Notes under the pieces: generated by a model | What the model saw: only the letters and a program-made list of their open reading frames with translations | What the model was told of the DNA's origin: nothing | Database searches by the model: none | Program-made: the position numbers and the translations under genes | In this document: positions 1-6,915 of the stretch, piece after piece | Position numbering within the stretch: position 1 is the first letter of the stretch | How the letters are laid out: every line of letters starts with the position of its first letter | From: Clostridia bacterium | Lineage (GTDB): Bacteria > Bacillota > Clostridia > Oscillospirales > Acutalibacteraceae | Direction of reading: 5' to 3' | NCBI GenBank assembly: GCA_017399175.1 | Contig: JAFQEE010000043.1 | Location: 97,265 to 161,264 of the forward strand | Length of the DNA: 64,000 nucleotides

Positions 1-701
1 AGCCTGAATTGGGAAAACCACTCAAAGAAACTGCTTGTATTGCTTGCGGTCAGTGTGTTGCACTTTGTCCGACAGGTGCATTACGCGAAAAAACCTCGTT
101 CACAAAGAGCGTTCCCGTTAAGGAAAACTCAAAAATCAGCATTTGTACGAACTGCTCAAACCTTTGTTCAGTAGATTTTCGTTACATCGGCTCAACAGTT
201 ACTCGAGCATTACCTGTTGATAACGGTATTCTCTGTAAAGGCGGTCGTTTCAGCGTACTTAACGAACAGAAAAACACAACTGATATCGATGCATTACTTA
301 AAAATGATGTAATCGTAATTAGTGGTAAAGTTTCAACAGAAACAGTATTTGTTCTTAAAAAATATGCAGAAGAAAATAAAAAGCAAATCTTCACAATTGC
401 AAAGGGAACAGATGCAAACTACTATGCGATTTCAAGACTTAACATTCCACAGTATAACGGGGAATGTGAAAATGCAATAGAAACTTCCAACTATTGTGAA
501 AACGGAACTTTCTTCGATAAATACGGTAATAAGAGAGTACAAAATGCAATCTACAATGGTGAAAGCCTTGCGGAATATGTAAACAGTAAACTCAACAAAC
601 CATATAGTGACTTAACCGCCGAAGCAGAAAAAGCCGTAAACGCAACTCCGACAGGCAAAGTCACAAACGAAGAAATCATAAACGCAAGTAAACTTTTTTA
701 A
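1..701 (+). CDS. Fe-S protein of the NuoG / [FeFe]-hydrogenase family (5' end outside window)
   Basis: The reading frame is open from the first bases, so the true start lies upstream; the TTG at 9 is not a convincing start. The visible part has a 4Fe-4S ferredoxin motif (C-x2-C-x2-C-x3-CPTGAL) as found next to the 2Fe-2S/His-Cys domains of NuoG and hydrogenase large subunits. A second Cys cluster follows (CTNCSNLC, then C-x(2)-GRF about 25 residues on), resembling the 4Fe-4S domain at the start of molybdopterin oxidoreductases. The end (ENGTFFDKYGNKRVQ) recalls the ENxGTFxNxxGRVQ segment of NuoG/FdhF proteins. The stretch between is too short for a molybdopterin-binding or H-cluster domain, so it is probably an electron-transfer subunit rather than a catalytic one. 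Partner genes would lie to the left of the window. Confidence 0.7.
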   Translation, partial: PELGKPLKETACIACGQCVALCPTGALREKTSFTKSVPVKENSKISICTNCSNLCSVDFRYIGSTVTRALPVDNGILCKGGRFSVLNEQKNTTDIDALLKNDVIVISGKVSTETVFVLKKYAEENKKQIFTIAKGTDANYYAISRLNIPQYNGECENAIETSNYCENGTFFDKYGNKRVQNAIYNGESLAEYVNSKLNKPYSDLTAEAEKAVNATPTGKVTNEEIINASKLF

Positions 702-702
702 G

Positions 703-1124
703 TGCAAAATGCAAAACGCAAAGCGCAAAATGATTATAATTAAATAATATGCGGTAGGGCGGGGTCTTGACCCCGCCGTTTCGCGTAGTGGCAGGCTTCC
801 ACGCCTGCTTTGTCATTCTGAGCAAAGAGAAGAATCTCTTAGGCTCCCCACTTTGAGGAGGAGCTGTCGCGAAGCGACTGAAGGGGGAGACCCTTCACTT
901 CGTTCAGGGTGACTTTTTGCCTTATATGGTACCTTCCGTAGGGGTCGGCGTCCTCGACGACCCAATAATTGCGTAGTGGCACTTGTCGCCCTTGAAAGGG
1001 GAGATGTCACCGCGAGGTGACAGAGGGGTTTTTCCACGCCTGCTTTTTTTGCGTAGGGACAGACATCCTTGTCTGTCCGTTGTATTTTAGATAATAGATA
1101 ATATTTAATAGATAAAAGATAATA
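703..1124. repeat. Composite intergenic repeat block
   Basis: No gene is supported between 702 and 1253. The interval is a chain of modules seen elsewhere in the window: a GCAAAATGC-type run (703-732), a GTAGGG hairpin with GGCGGGGTC/GACCCCGCC arms (754-779), a GTAGTGGCAGGC hairpin (785-809), a CATTCTGAGC...GAAGAATCT module (811-840), a GGCTCCCC...GAGGGGG-like module (841-888), a GTAGGGGTCG hairpin (938-963), a nested element in which a GGCTCCC-type module sits inside a GTAGTGGCA...CCACGCCTGCT hairpin (972-1044), and a GTAGGGACAGAC hairpin (1053-1080) that recurs exactly at 47295-47321. Confidence 0.8.
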
Positions 1125-1150
1125 GTAGGGGACGATGCCCACATCGTCCC
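1123..1150. repeat. GTAGGG palindrome, left copy flanking the small orphan gene
   Basis: A 28-bp element starting TAGTAGGGGACGATG with an inverted repeat GGGACGATG/CATCGTCCC. It is identical base for base to 1671-1698 on the other side of the 134-codon gene at 1254-1658. Confidence 0.85.
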
Positions 1151-1253
1151 GTTTAACTTTATTGACAATTCATATTTTTAATGATATATTCAATTAGAGA
1201 TATAAAGATTATTAAAGGAAAAGAGTCCTGTAGTTTATGTAGGGGTGAATAAT

Positions 1254-1658
1254 ATGGCAATATGGCAAGTTGCAATAAATGTAATCTGCAAAGAAAAAAC
1301 AATAAAATATTCAGATGAAAAATTTCAGTCGTCTATGAAGAATTTAGAAACTACTTTCTTAAAGGAAAATAGTTGGTCTAAAACGATAATACAATATGGA
1401 AAATTGGATTCTACTTGCATAGAAATAAGTTTATATAATGATATTATTGATGAAATATCAGTTCGAGTGGATTTACAAACAATTTCAAAAGAGCAATTAT
1501 TGATTATATGTAACTTTATCAATGAGAACAATTTCTTGATTGAATATGATGGTGAAAAAAACAAAGCGAATGTTGATAATTTTGTAAAAATATTTAAAAA
1601 ATCTGGTGCATATCGATTTTTGACAGACCCTCAGCAATTTTTGTCACAAATAAATTAA
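1254..1658 (+). CDS. Hypothetical protein, 134 aa
   Basis: I do not recognise this protein. It has no signal peptide or membrane segment and looks like a small soluble alpha/beta protein rich in Lys, Asn, Ile and Glu. The ATG at 1254 is preceded by AGGGGTG six bases upstream; a GTG at 1245 in the same frame lies within that ribosome site and is less likely. The gene is more AT-rich than its neighbours and sits alone between two identical 28-bp palindromes and repeat blocks. It looks like an accessory cassette rather than part of the metF operon. A role as an immunity-type or stress protein is possible but unsupported. Confidence 0.7.
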   Translation: MAIWQVAINVICKEKTIKYSDEKFQSSMKNLETTFLKENSWSKTIIQYGKLDSTCIEISLYNDIIDEISVRVDLQTISKEQLLIICNFINENNFLIEYDGEKNKANVDNFVKIFKKSGAYRFLTDPQQFLSQIN

Positions 1659-1670
1659 AATCGACCAACA

Positions 1671-1698
1671 TAGTAGGGGACGATGCCCACATCGTCCC
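1671..1698. repeat. GTAGGG palindrome, right copy flanking the small orphan gene
   Basis: Identical to 1123-1150 in the same orientation (28 of 28 bases). Together the two copies bracket the orphan gene as direct repeats. Confidence 0.85.
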
Positions 1699-1742
1699 TT
1701 TTAGTCTTTTTGTAAATATTATGTAAATAAACAACCATTCTA

Positions 1743-1774
1743 TTGCTAAAAAAATACGAATGTGATATTATAAT
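1743..1774 (+). promoter_or_regulatory. Putative sigma-A promoter of the metF operon
   Basis: TTGCTA (1743-1748), a 17-bp spacer and TATTAT (1766-1771), overlapping a TATAAT at 1769-1774. It lies about 15 bases before the metF start. Confidence 0.5.
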
Positions 1775-1789
1775 TAACGGTGAATGTTT

Positions 1790-2647
1790 ATGAGAATTAC
1801 TGAAAAATTAATGGTTAAGGATCAACTCATTTCCTTTGAGGTTTTTCCGCCAAAAACCGATTCTGCCTTTGAAAGCATTGAATGGTCTGTAAGGGAATTG
1901 TCAGCCTACAACCCTGATTTTATGAGCGTTACATACGGTGCAGGCGGTGGCACAAGTCAATACACAACAAAAATTGCATCTCTTATTAAAAACCGGCTTG
2001 ATACAACTGCCTTGGCACACCTTACTTGTGCATCAACACCAAAGGATAAAATCAAAGAAATTCTCGATACATTAAAGGAAAATCACATTGATAACATTCT
2101 CGCTATGCGTGGCGATATTCCAAAAGGTTATGAAAAACCTGACGGTGAATACTATGAATATGCCTACGAGCTTGTAAAGTATATCAAGGAATATGGTTAC
2201 TTCGACATTGGTGGTGCTTGTTATCCCGAATGTCACCCTGAATGTGACAGCCTTGACAAGGATATTGACCACCTTAAACTCAAAGTCGATAGTGGCGTTG
2301 ATTTCCTTATAACACAGCTTTTTTATGATAATGACACATTTTATTCATTTCTTCAAAAAGTCCGTAAAAAAGGCATTTACGCACCTGTTTTCGCAGGAAT
2401 AATGCCTATTACAAATATAAAACAAATTGACAGAATTATTTCACTTTCAGGAACAAAACTCCCTTGTGAAGTTTCTAATTTCTTGGAGAAATATAAAGAC
2501 AGTCCTGAAGATTTAGAAAAAGCAGGACTGGATTTCGCAATAAAGCAAATTAACGATTTACTCGCAAACGGTGTCAACGGAATTCATATTTACACAATGA
2601 ATAAACCGTATGTTGCACGAACCGTATTAAAGGGGATTACAAGATAA
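1790..2647 (+). CDS. metF: Methylenetetrahydrofolate reductase
   Basis: Reduces 5,10-methylene-THF to 5-methyl-THF for methionine synthesis and one-carbon flow; cytoplasmic flavoprotein with a TIM-barrel fold. The 285-aa protein covers the usual short bacterial MetF length. It starts with the family signature SFEVFPPKT and contains VTYGAGGG, the RGD stretch of the FAD/folate site (AMRGDIP), the QLFYD segment and a C-terminal GIHIYTMN. The ATG at 1790 has GGTGA six bases upstream; the in-frame ATG at 1784 abuts that site and is less likely. It is followed after three bases by the DUF5685 gene, so the two are probably co-transcribed. Confidence 0.93.
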   Translation: MRITEKLMVKDQLISFEVFPPKTDSAFESIEWSVRELSAYNPDFMSVTYGAGGGTSQYTTKIASLIKNRLDTTALAHLTCASTPKDKIKEILDTLKENHIDNILAMRGDIPKGYEKPDGEYYEYAYELVKYIKEYGYFDIGGACYPECHPECDSLDKDIDHLKLKVDSGVDFLITQLFYDNDTFYSFLQKVRKKGIYAPVFAGIMPITNIKQIDRIISLSGTKLPCEVSNFLEKYKDSPEDLEKAGLDFAIKQINDLLANGVNGIHIYTMNKPYVARTVLKGITR

Positions 2648-2650
2648 TTT

Positions 2651-3496
2651 ATGTTCGGATATGTGACTATCAATAAACCTGAACTTAAAATTAAAGAATA
2701 CGAAGCATATAAAGGTGTTTACTGCACTCTCTGTAAAGAAATGGGCAAGGAATACGGACTTTTGTCACGATTCCTTTTAAGCTATGACGGTGCATTTTAT
2801 GTGATGTATAAACTTGGTCTTTCACAGGATGCAATCAATGTTTCAAATTCACGATGCTCCTTTAATCCTTGCAAAAAGTGTATGAAAATCACTTGCGAAA
2901 ATAATATATATAAGCTTGCTTGTGCCATAACCGTAATTCTGGCATATTTTAAATTAGTGGATAATCTTCACGACAGTAAACCACTCAAAAAAATACTGTT
3001 ATATATGCTCTATCCGTACTTCTCTTTCATATGCAAAAGGGCAAAAAACAATTTTTCGACAATATTCGATATCGTTAATAATGGCATGAAAGAACAGTTC
3101 AAAACAGAAAACGAAAGTGATGTTTCACTTGATAAATCAGCTCACCCGACGGGTGTAATTTTATCCGAACTTTTTTCATATGGTGAAACTGATGAACGCA
3201 AAGAAAAGACAGCACAATTCGGTTATCAACTTGGACGAGTAGTATATTTCCTCGATGCTTTTGACGATTACGAAAGGGATAAAAAAGAAAAAACTTTCAA
3301 TCCGTTTGAAAATAGCAACAATATTGTTGACGATGCAACCAAAATCTTGAATTTATCAATCGGTGCATTAACGGAAATTTTTAAAACACAGAAATTCAAT
3401 AATTTTTCAACAATAATTGAAAATATTATATATGACGGTCTGTGGTTGCAAACGGACAGAATAACACAAAAGCACAGAGGTGAAAAATGTGAATAA
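2651..3496 (+). CDS. DUF5685 family protein, 281 aa
   Basis: The opening MFGYVTINKPELKIKEY and the YCTLCKEMGKEYG motif match the clostridial DUF5685 family, whose function is unknown. The protein is mostly helical, with Cys pairs near residues 25-28 and 72-80. Two acidic motifs, VDNLHD (about residue 98) and LDAFDDYERD (about residue 200), are spaced like the metal-binding Asp clusters of helical isoprenoid-synthase folds. That likeness is my inference. It starts three bases after metF and overlaps the J-domain gene by eight bases, which implies translational coupling. Confidence 0.8.
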   Translation: MFGYVTINKPELKIKEYEAYKGVYCTLCKEMGKEYGLLSRFLLSYDGAFYVMYKLGLSQDAINVSNSRCSFNPCKKCMKITCENNIYKLACAITVILAYFKLVDNLHDSKPLKKILLYMLYPYFSFICKRAKNNFSTIFDIVNNGMKEQFKTENESDVSLDKSAHPTGVILSELFSYGETDERKEKTAQFGYQLGRVVYFLDAFDDYERDKKEKTFNPFENSNNIVDDATKILNLSIGALTEIFKTQKFNNFSTIIENIIYDGLWLQTDRITQKHRGEKCE

Positions 3497-4073
3497 TCCA
3501 TATGAATATCTTGGTGTCAGCAGAAATGCAACTGAAAAAGACATAATGGATGCATACAGAAGAATAGCAGGAGAAATTACCAACGCGAACATTCCTGACA
3601 GCGAAAAAACTCAACGAATGAACGAACTTAATAATGCCTATGATACAATCTTAAACGACTTGCGTGGTACAACAAATTATGCAGGGAATCAGAATAACAA
3701 TTATAACGGTAATTCACAGTTTTCTGATGTTCGTCAATGTATAAATTCAGGACGACTTGACGATGCCGAAACAATCCTTAACGGAGTACCGTCTTATATG
3801 ATAAGTGCCGAGTGGCATTATCTTAAAGGTGTTATTCATCAGCGTCGTGGTTGGCTTAATGAAGCATATAATTGTTACCAGACTGCGTGCTCAATGGACC
3901 CTTATAATCAGGAGTATAAAGCAGCATTTAATTCACTTAATAACAATGCAAACGGTGGCTACAGAACAACAAGAAAATCAAGTGACGGTGATGTCTGCAA
4001 TATCTGTTCAGGACTTTTGTGTGCTGATTGCTGTTGCGAATGCTGTGGCGGAGATTTGATTCCGTGTTGCTGA
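3489..4073 (+). CDS. J-domain protein with a Cys-rich C-terminus
   Basis: The N-terminus (PYEYLGVSRNATEKDIMDAY) is a DnaJ J-domain, but the HPD tripeptide needed to stimulate DnaK ATPase is not evident: the loop reads EITNANIPDSEK. Residues about 75-150 look like TPR-type helices with a short Asn-rich linker before them. The last 27 residues contain nine cysteines in CxxC, CC and CCxCC patterns, suggesting metal or disulphide binding. I chose the GTG at 3489, eight bases after AGAGG; a GTG at 3480 is the alternative. It sits between DUF5685 and a membrane protein. The missing HPD argues against a normal Hsp70 co-chaperone role. Confidence 0.75.
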   Translation: MNNPYEYLGVSRNATEKDIMDAYRRIAGEITNANIPDSEKTQRMNELNNAYDTILNDLRGTTNYAGNQNNNYNGNSQFSDVRQCINSGRLDDAETILNGVPSYMISAEWHYLKGVIHQRRGWLNEAYNCYQTACSMDPYNQEYKAAFNSLNNNANGGYRTTRKSSDGDVCNICSGLLCADCCCECCGGDLIPCC

Positions 4074-4074
4074 T

Positions 4075-4620
4075 ATGAACAAAAGAAAACAGTTGACATT
4101 TAAAGTTTCTCTTGGTGGTATTATATCTGCTTTGTCACTTGTACTTATGATTGTGTCAGGTATAACATTCAGTTTGGAATATGCAATTCCAATGATAACA
4201 GGAGCATTACTTATGATGCTTGTTGTGGAATTTGGTAAGGGCTTTGCAGGTGTAATTTATATTGTTGTCAGCATCCTTTCACTACTTATACTCGGCAATA
4301 AAGAACCTGCCGTTATGTACCTTATGTTTTTCGGGTATTATCCGATTATCAAAAGTATTCTTGAAAAGCATTTCAAGAAAATATCTTGTTGGACTCTGAA
4401 ATATCTTGTTTTCAACGTTTCTATGATAGCATCATATTTCGTTGTGACACGGATTTTTATGATACCGTTTGACGATATGGATTCATTTGGCAAATTCGGA
4501 ACATTACTTTTATTGTTAGCAGGTAATGTGATATTCCCATTGTACGATGTTTTATTAACAAGGCTTGTTTCTATTTATATATACAAATGGCAAAAACATA
4601 TAAAAAGGGTGTTTAAATAG
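4075..4620 (+). CDS. Integral membrane protein, possibly ECF S-component-like
   Basis: A 181-aa hydrophobic protein with about five or six membrane segments, a basic N-terminus (MNKRKQ) and a basic C-terminus. The size, the positive start followed by SLGGIISALSLVL, and the helix pattern resemble substrate-binding S subunits of ECF vitamin transporters, but no substrate-specific motif is visible. A complete ECF energizing module (ecfA1-ecfA2-ecfT) is present at 55392-57949 and could serve it. The start is one base after the J-domain stop, and the stop is directly before radC. Function is not certain. Confidence 0.65.
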   Translation: MNKRKQLTFKVSLGGIISALSLVLMIVSGITFSLEYAIPMITGALLMMLVVEFGKGFAGVIYIVVSILSLLILGNKEPAVMYLMFFGYYPIIKSILEKHFKKISCWTLKYLVFNVSMIASYFVVTRIFMIPFDDMDSFGKFGTLLLLLAGNVIFPLYDVLLTRLVSIYIYKWQKHIKRVFK

Positions 4621-4621
4621 G

Positions 4622-5344
4622 ATGGCTAAAAGCGCCGTGAAAAAAGAAAACAAAAATACTCACGAAGGACATCGTGACAGATTGCGTCAAAGATTTTTAG
4701 TAGAAGGACTTGAGAATTTTCAAGACCACAATGTGCTTGAACTTCTTTTATTTTATTCAATCCCAAGAAAAGATACAAACGAAGAAGCCCACAGGCTTAT
4801 GGATAAATTCGGTTCACTTTCAGCCGTTTTTAATGCAAGCTATGATGAGCTGTGCGAAGTTAAGGGTATAAGTGAAAATTCAGCAACACTTATTAAAATG
4901 ATGCCTGAACTCTTTAAGAAATATGAAGTCGATATTGTTAAAAATGATGATGTTATTCTTGATAAAAGTGAATTGATTGCAAAATATGTTTCATCATATT
5001 TCAAAGGCTTAACAAATGAAAAAATGTACCTTTTATGCCTTGATTCTGCTTGTAGAGTCATAAGCTTCAATCTCATCAGCGAAGGCATAGTCAATGCTGC
5101 ACCATTGAATATTCGCAAAATTATGGAGTTAAGCATTAAAAATGATGCTGCACAGCTTATACTTGTACATAACCATCCGTCAGGAATTGTTGCACCTTCA
5201 AGAAATGATGTGGATGCAACAATGGGAATACAGAGTATAATGACTAAATTGGGTATGAAACTTAGCGACCATATAATTATTGGTCATGGTGATGACTTTT
5301 TCTCATTCCATAAAAGCGACAAATGGAAATATATCTTTCAATAA
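4622..5344 (+). CDS. radC: RadC family JAB-domain protein
   Basis: A 240-aa protein with an N-terminal helix-hairpin-helix region (LGSLSAVF-like segment, EVKGISENSATLIK) and a C-terminal JAB1/MPN metalloprotease-like domain. The metal site is visible as LVHNHPSG followed by a D-rich helix and DHIIIG. The role of RadC proteins is unsettled despite the DNA-repair name. It is the last gene of the metF cluster; the ATG follows the preceding TAG by one base. The N-terminal 15 residues are basic and probably disordered. Confidence 0.9.
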   Translation: MAKSAVKKENKNTHEGHRDRLRQRFLVEGLENFQDHNVLELLLFYSIPRKDTNEEAHRLMDKFGSLSAVFNASYDELCEVKGISENSATLIKMMPELFKKYEVDIVKNDDVILDKSELIAKYVSSYFKGLTNEKMYLLCLDSACRVISFNLISEGIVNAAPLNIRKIMELSIKNDAAQLILVHNHPSGIVAPSRNDVDATMGIQSIMTKLGMKLSDHIIIGHGDDFFSFHKSDKWKYIFQ

Positions 5345-5360
5345 AACTTAATATTGACTC

Positions 5361-5389
5361 TTGACATTTACCGTTGAATTTCATATAAT
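5361..5389 (+). promoter_or_regulatory. Consensus sigma-A promoter of tRNA-Leu
   Basis: TTGACA (5361-5366), a 17-bp spacer and TATAAT (5384-5389), a perfect match. The tRNA starts 17 bases after the -10 box. Confidence 0.85.
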
Positions 5390-5406
5390 ATCAAGGTCAC
5401 ATAAAT

Positions 5407-5493
5407 GCCGGTGTGATGGAATTGGCAGACGTGCTGGACTCAAAATCCAGTGGTAGCGATACCGTACCGGTTCGACCCCGGTCACCGGCACCA
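5407..5493 (+). tRNA. tRNA-Leu (CAA)
   Basis: 87-nt class II tRNA with a long variable arm. The acceptor stem GCCGGTG/CACCGGC closes correctly and CCA is encoded (5491-5493). The anticodon loop CTCAAAA gives CAA at 5441-5443, reading UUG. The T-arm sequence GGTTCGACCCC is normal. Confidence 0.96.
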
Positions 5494-5495
5494 CG

Positions 5496-5535
5496 AAAAA
5501 AGCTCTTTTGTCTATTGGACAAAAGGGCTTTTTTC
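5496..5535 (+). terminator. Rho-independent terminator of tRNA-Leu
   Basis: A-run, long stem with AGCTCTTTTGTC pairing GACAAAAGGGCT (one G-T pair), loop TATTG, then TTTTTTC. Confidence 0.9.
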
Positions 5536-5536
5536 A

Positions 5537-5711
5537 ATGAAATAAATCCCTTACGGGATTTGTGAAATATGCAGTCGCATATGAAATAGCTGACACTATG
5601 AAATACGCTGCGGCGTATGAGAAATTTTTTTATTTCATATTTTGGTGATAAGGCAAAATATTTCATAATCCAAAGGATTATTTCATATTGCGTAGCAATA
5701 TTTTACTAAAT
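5537..5711. repeat. Array of eight consecutive small hairpins separated by GAAAT/ATTTC
   Basis: Back-to-back perfect inverted repeats occupy 5544-5561 (AAATCCC/GGGATTT), 5567-5582 (ATATGC/GCATAT), 5586-5599 (ATAG/CTAT), 5603-5618 (ATACGC/GCGTAT), 5621-5636 (GAAAT/ATTTC), 5637-5661 (ATATTTTG/CAAAATAT), 5665-5681 (ATAATCC/GGATTAT) and 5685-5701 (ATATTGC/GCAATAT). Hairpins one to four are joined by TGAAAT and six to eight by ATTTCAT, so the array is itself roughly symmetric around the fifth hairpin. Stem sequences differ while the joints are constant. No protein is encoded here. Confidence 0.8.
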
Positions 5712-5832
5712 ATAATATAGTAATCGAAGAGATATAATTAATAATCATTTCTCATTTTCGCACTCTTTTTAGGGTGCGATTTTTTGTATAAAAAAAGAAA
5801 ATTCCCACACACTACATGCAGGAGGAATTTAT

Positions 5833-6186
5833 ATGGATTTCTTAAAAGCGTTTTTAATTGGTGGACTAATCTGCGTTATCGGTCAGTTGCTCATTGACCT
5901 TACAAAACTTACACCTGCACGAATTCTCGTTTCATTCGTTGTAATCGGAGTCATACTCGGCGGACTCGGTGTTTATCAGCCGTTAGTTGATTGGGCGGGT
6001 GCAGGAGCAACTGTGCCGTTGACAGGCTTTGGTAACACTCTTGTACAAGGCACAAAAGAGGCAATCCGTGAAGACGGTGCATTGGGTATTTTAACAGGTC
6101 CGTTATCATCAGCATCTGTCGGCATTACCGTCGCAATGGTAAGCGGACTTGTAGTGTCCTTTATAACAAAACCAAAATCAAAATAA
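5833..6186 (+). CDS. spoVAE: Stage V sporulation protein AE
   Basis: A 117-aa integral membrane protein of the SpoVAC/SpoVAE family, part of the SpoVA channel that moves Ca-dipicolinate into the forespore and out at germination. The family pattern is clear: four hydrophobic segments, the N-terminal GGLICVIGQLL, and the loop GFGNTLVQGTKEA. The ATG has a strong AGGAGG seven bases upstream. Normally the gene sits in a spoVAC-spoVAD-spoVAE cluster; here it stands alone between a hairpin array and a terminator, so partner genes must lie elsewhere. Forespore (sigma-G) expression is expected from the family, but I could not assign a promoter. Confidence 0.9.
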   Translation: MDFLKAFLIGGLICVIGQLLIDLTKLTPARILVSFVVIGVILGGLGVYQPLVDWAGAGATVPLTGFGNTLVQGTKEAIREDGALGILTGPLSSASVGITVAMVSGLVVSFITKPKSK

Positions 6187-6193
6187 AAACAAA

Positions 6194-6219
6194 AAGGACT
6201 GTCACAATGAACAGTCCTT
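6194..6219 (-). terminator. Terminator between spoVAE and the small membrane protein
   Basis: Perfect 9-bp stem AAGGACTGT/ACAGTCCTT. The T-rich tail (TTTTTGTTTTTATTT) lies on the minus strand, so it ends the gene at 6239-6418 best. It may also end spoVAE transcripts. Confidence 0.75.
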
Positions 6220-6238
6220 AAAAATTTTCGTGTTTTAA

Positions 6239-6418
6239 TTATGCAACAGTTTCTGAAACAAAGCTGTCATCACAGAATGAGCAAGAAACATAATTTTCAG
6301 CATCATTACCGATTACAACTCTTTTGCTGTCAACATATTTTTTGATAAGAATATAAGCTGCAACTGCAACAGCAGCAATACCAACAATAATAGCAATAAC
6401 TTTCAAAGTCTTTTTCAT
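6239..6418 (-). CDS. Small single-pass membrane protein, 59 aa
   Basis: A short gene with a strong ribosome site (TTGGAGGT, nine bases before ATG). The product begins MKKTLKVIAIIVGIAAVAVA, a signal-anchor-like helix, then a basic KKYVDSK stretch and a small hydrophilic tail with a CSFC pair. No homologous function is known to me; similar short anchored proteins occur in Ruminococcaceae. It lies between spoVAE and rpsT and has its own terminator, so it is probably monocistronic. Confidence 0.75.
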   Translation of the reverse strand: MKKTLKVIAIIVGIAAVAVAAYILIKKYVDSKRVVIGNDAENYVSCSFCDDSFVSETVA

Positions 6419-6494
6419 AAGTGAGTTACCTCCAAGAAATTTAATACAAATATATTATATATAAAAACATATGAAAAGTCAATGAATTATTTGT

Positions 6495-6528
6495 AAAAAG
6501 AAAAATGCCGAAGACTTTCGTCAACGGC
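6495..6528 (-). terminator. Terminator of rpsT
   Basis: On the minus strand: TGCCGTTGAC, GAAA tetraloop, GTCTTCGGCA (one TT/TT mismatch), then TTTTTCTTTTT. Confidence 0.8.
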
Positions 6529-6547
6529 AAAGAACTACGTAATCTGA

Positions 6548-6805
6548 TTAAGCCTTGTTAAGCTTTGTAACGAGGGCAGACTTTTTACGAGCTGCATTAT
6601 TCTTATGAAGAAGACCCTTAGCAGCAGCCTGGTCGATTTTCTTAACAGCAACCTTTACAAGCTCGTTTTTGTCAGCAGCATTTGTTTCAATAGCAACATT
6701 TGCCTTTTTGATAGCTGTCTTAAGAGCAGAGTTAGTTGACTTATTACGCTGAGCCTTTGTCTTGTTAACGAGAACACGCTTTTTAGCTGATTTGATGTTT
6801 GGCAT
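6548..6805 (-). CDS. rpsT: 30S ribosomal protein S20
   Basis: 85-aa basic protein that binds the 5' domain of 16S rRNA. The sequence MPNIKSAKKRVLVNKTKAQRN and the Ala/Lys-rich helices are diagnostic. An AAGGAGGTG ribosome site lies eight bases before the ATG. The arrangement rpsT divergent from gpr, followed by spoIIP, is conserved in Firmicutes. Confidence 0.97.
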   Translation of the reverse strand: MPNIKSAKKRVLVNKTKAQRNKSTNSALKTAIKKANVAIETNAADKNELVKVAVKKIDQAAAKGLLHKNNAARKKSALVTKLNKA

Positions 6806-6839
6806 ATCGTTACACCTCCTTCGTTATTTACAGATACAT

Positions 6840-6868
6840 ATGTTACCACGAAATAAAATAAAAATCAA
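6840..6868 (-). promoter_or_regulatory. Putative rpsT promoter
   Basis: Read on the minus strand: TTGATT, 17-bp spacer, TAACAT, about 35 bases before rpsT. The match is moderate. Confidence 0.45.
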
Positions 6869-6915
6869 GTTATTTTTTCAAATTTTTCTAAACAAATAAT
6901 AAAAAGGAGAAATAT

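Noticed and set aside
813-1142. 109-aa minus-strand ORF with HPERSEGSPPSVASRQ
   Set aside because: Translation through the intergenic repeat modules; the same modules occur in all orientations elsewhere.
5397-5666. 89-aa ORF on the minus strand containing GAGDRGRTGTVSLPLDFES
   Set aside because: It is the antisense translation of tRNA-Leu and its flank, a well-known artefact in databases.
5537-5711. CRISPR array
   Set aside because: Constant parts are only five to seven bases and the variable parts are palindromes of unequal length; no cas genes are present.
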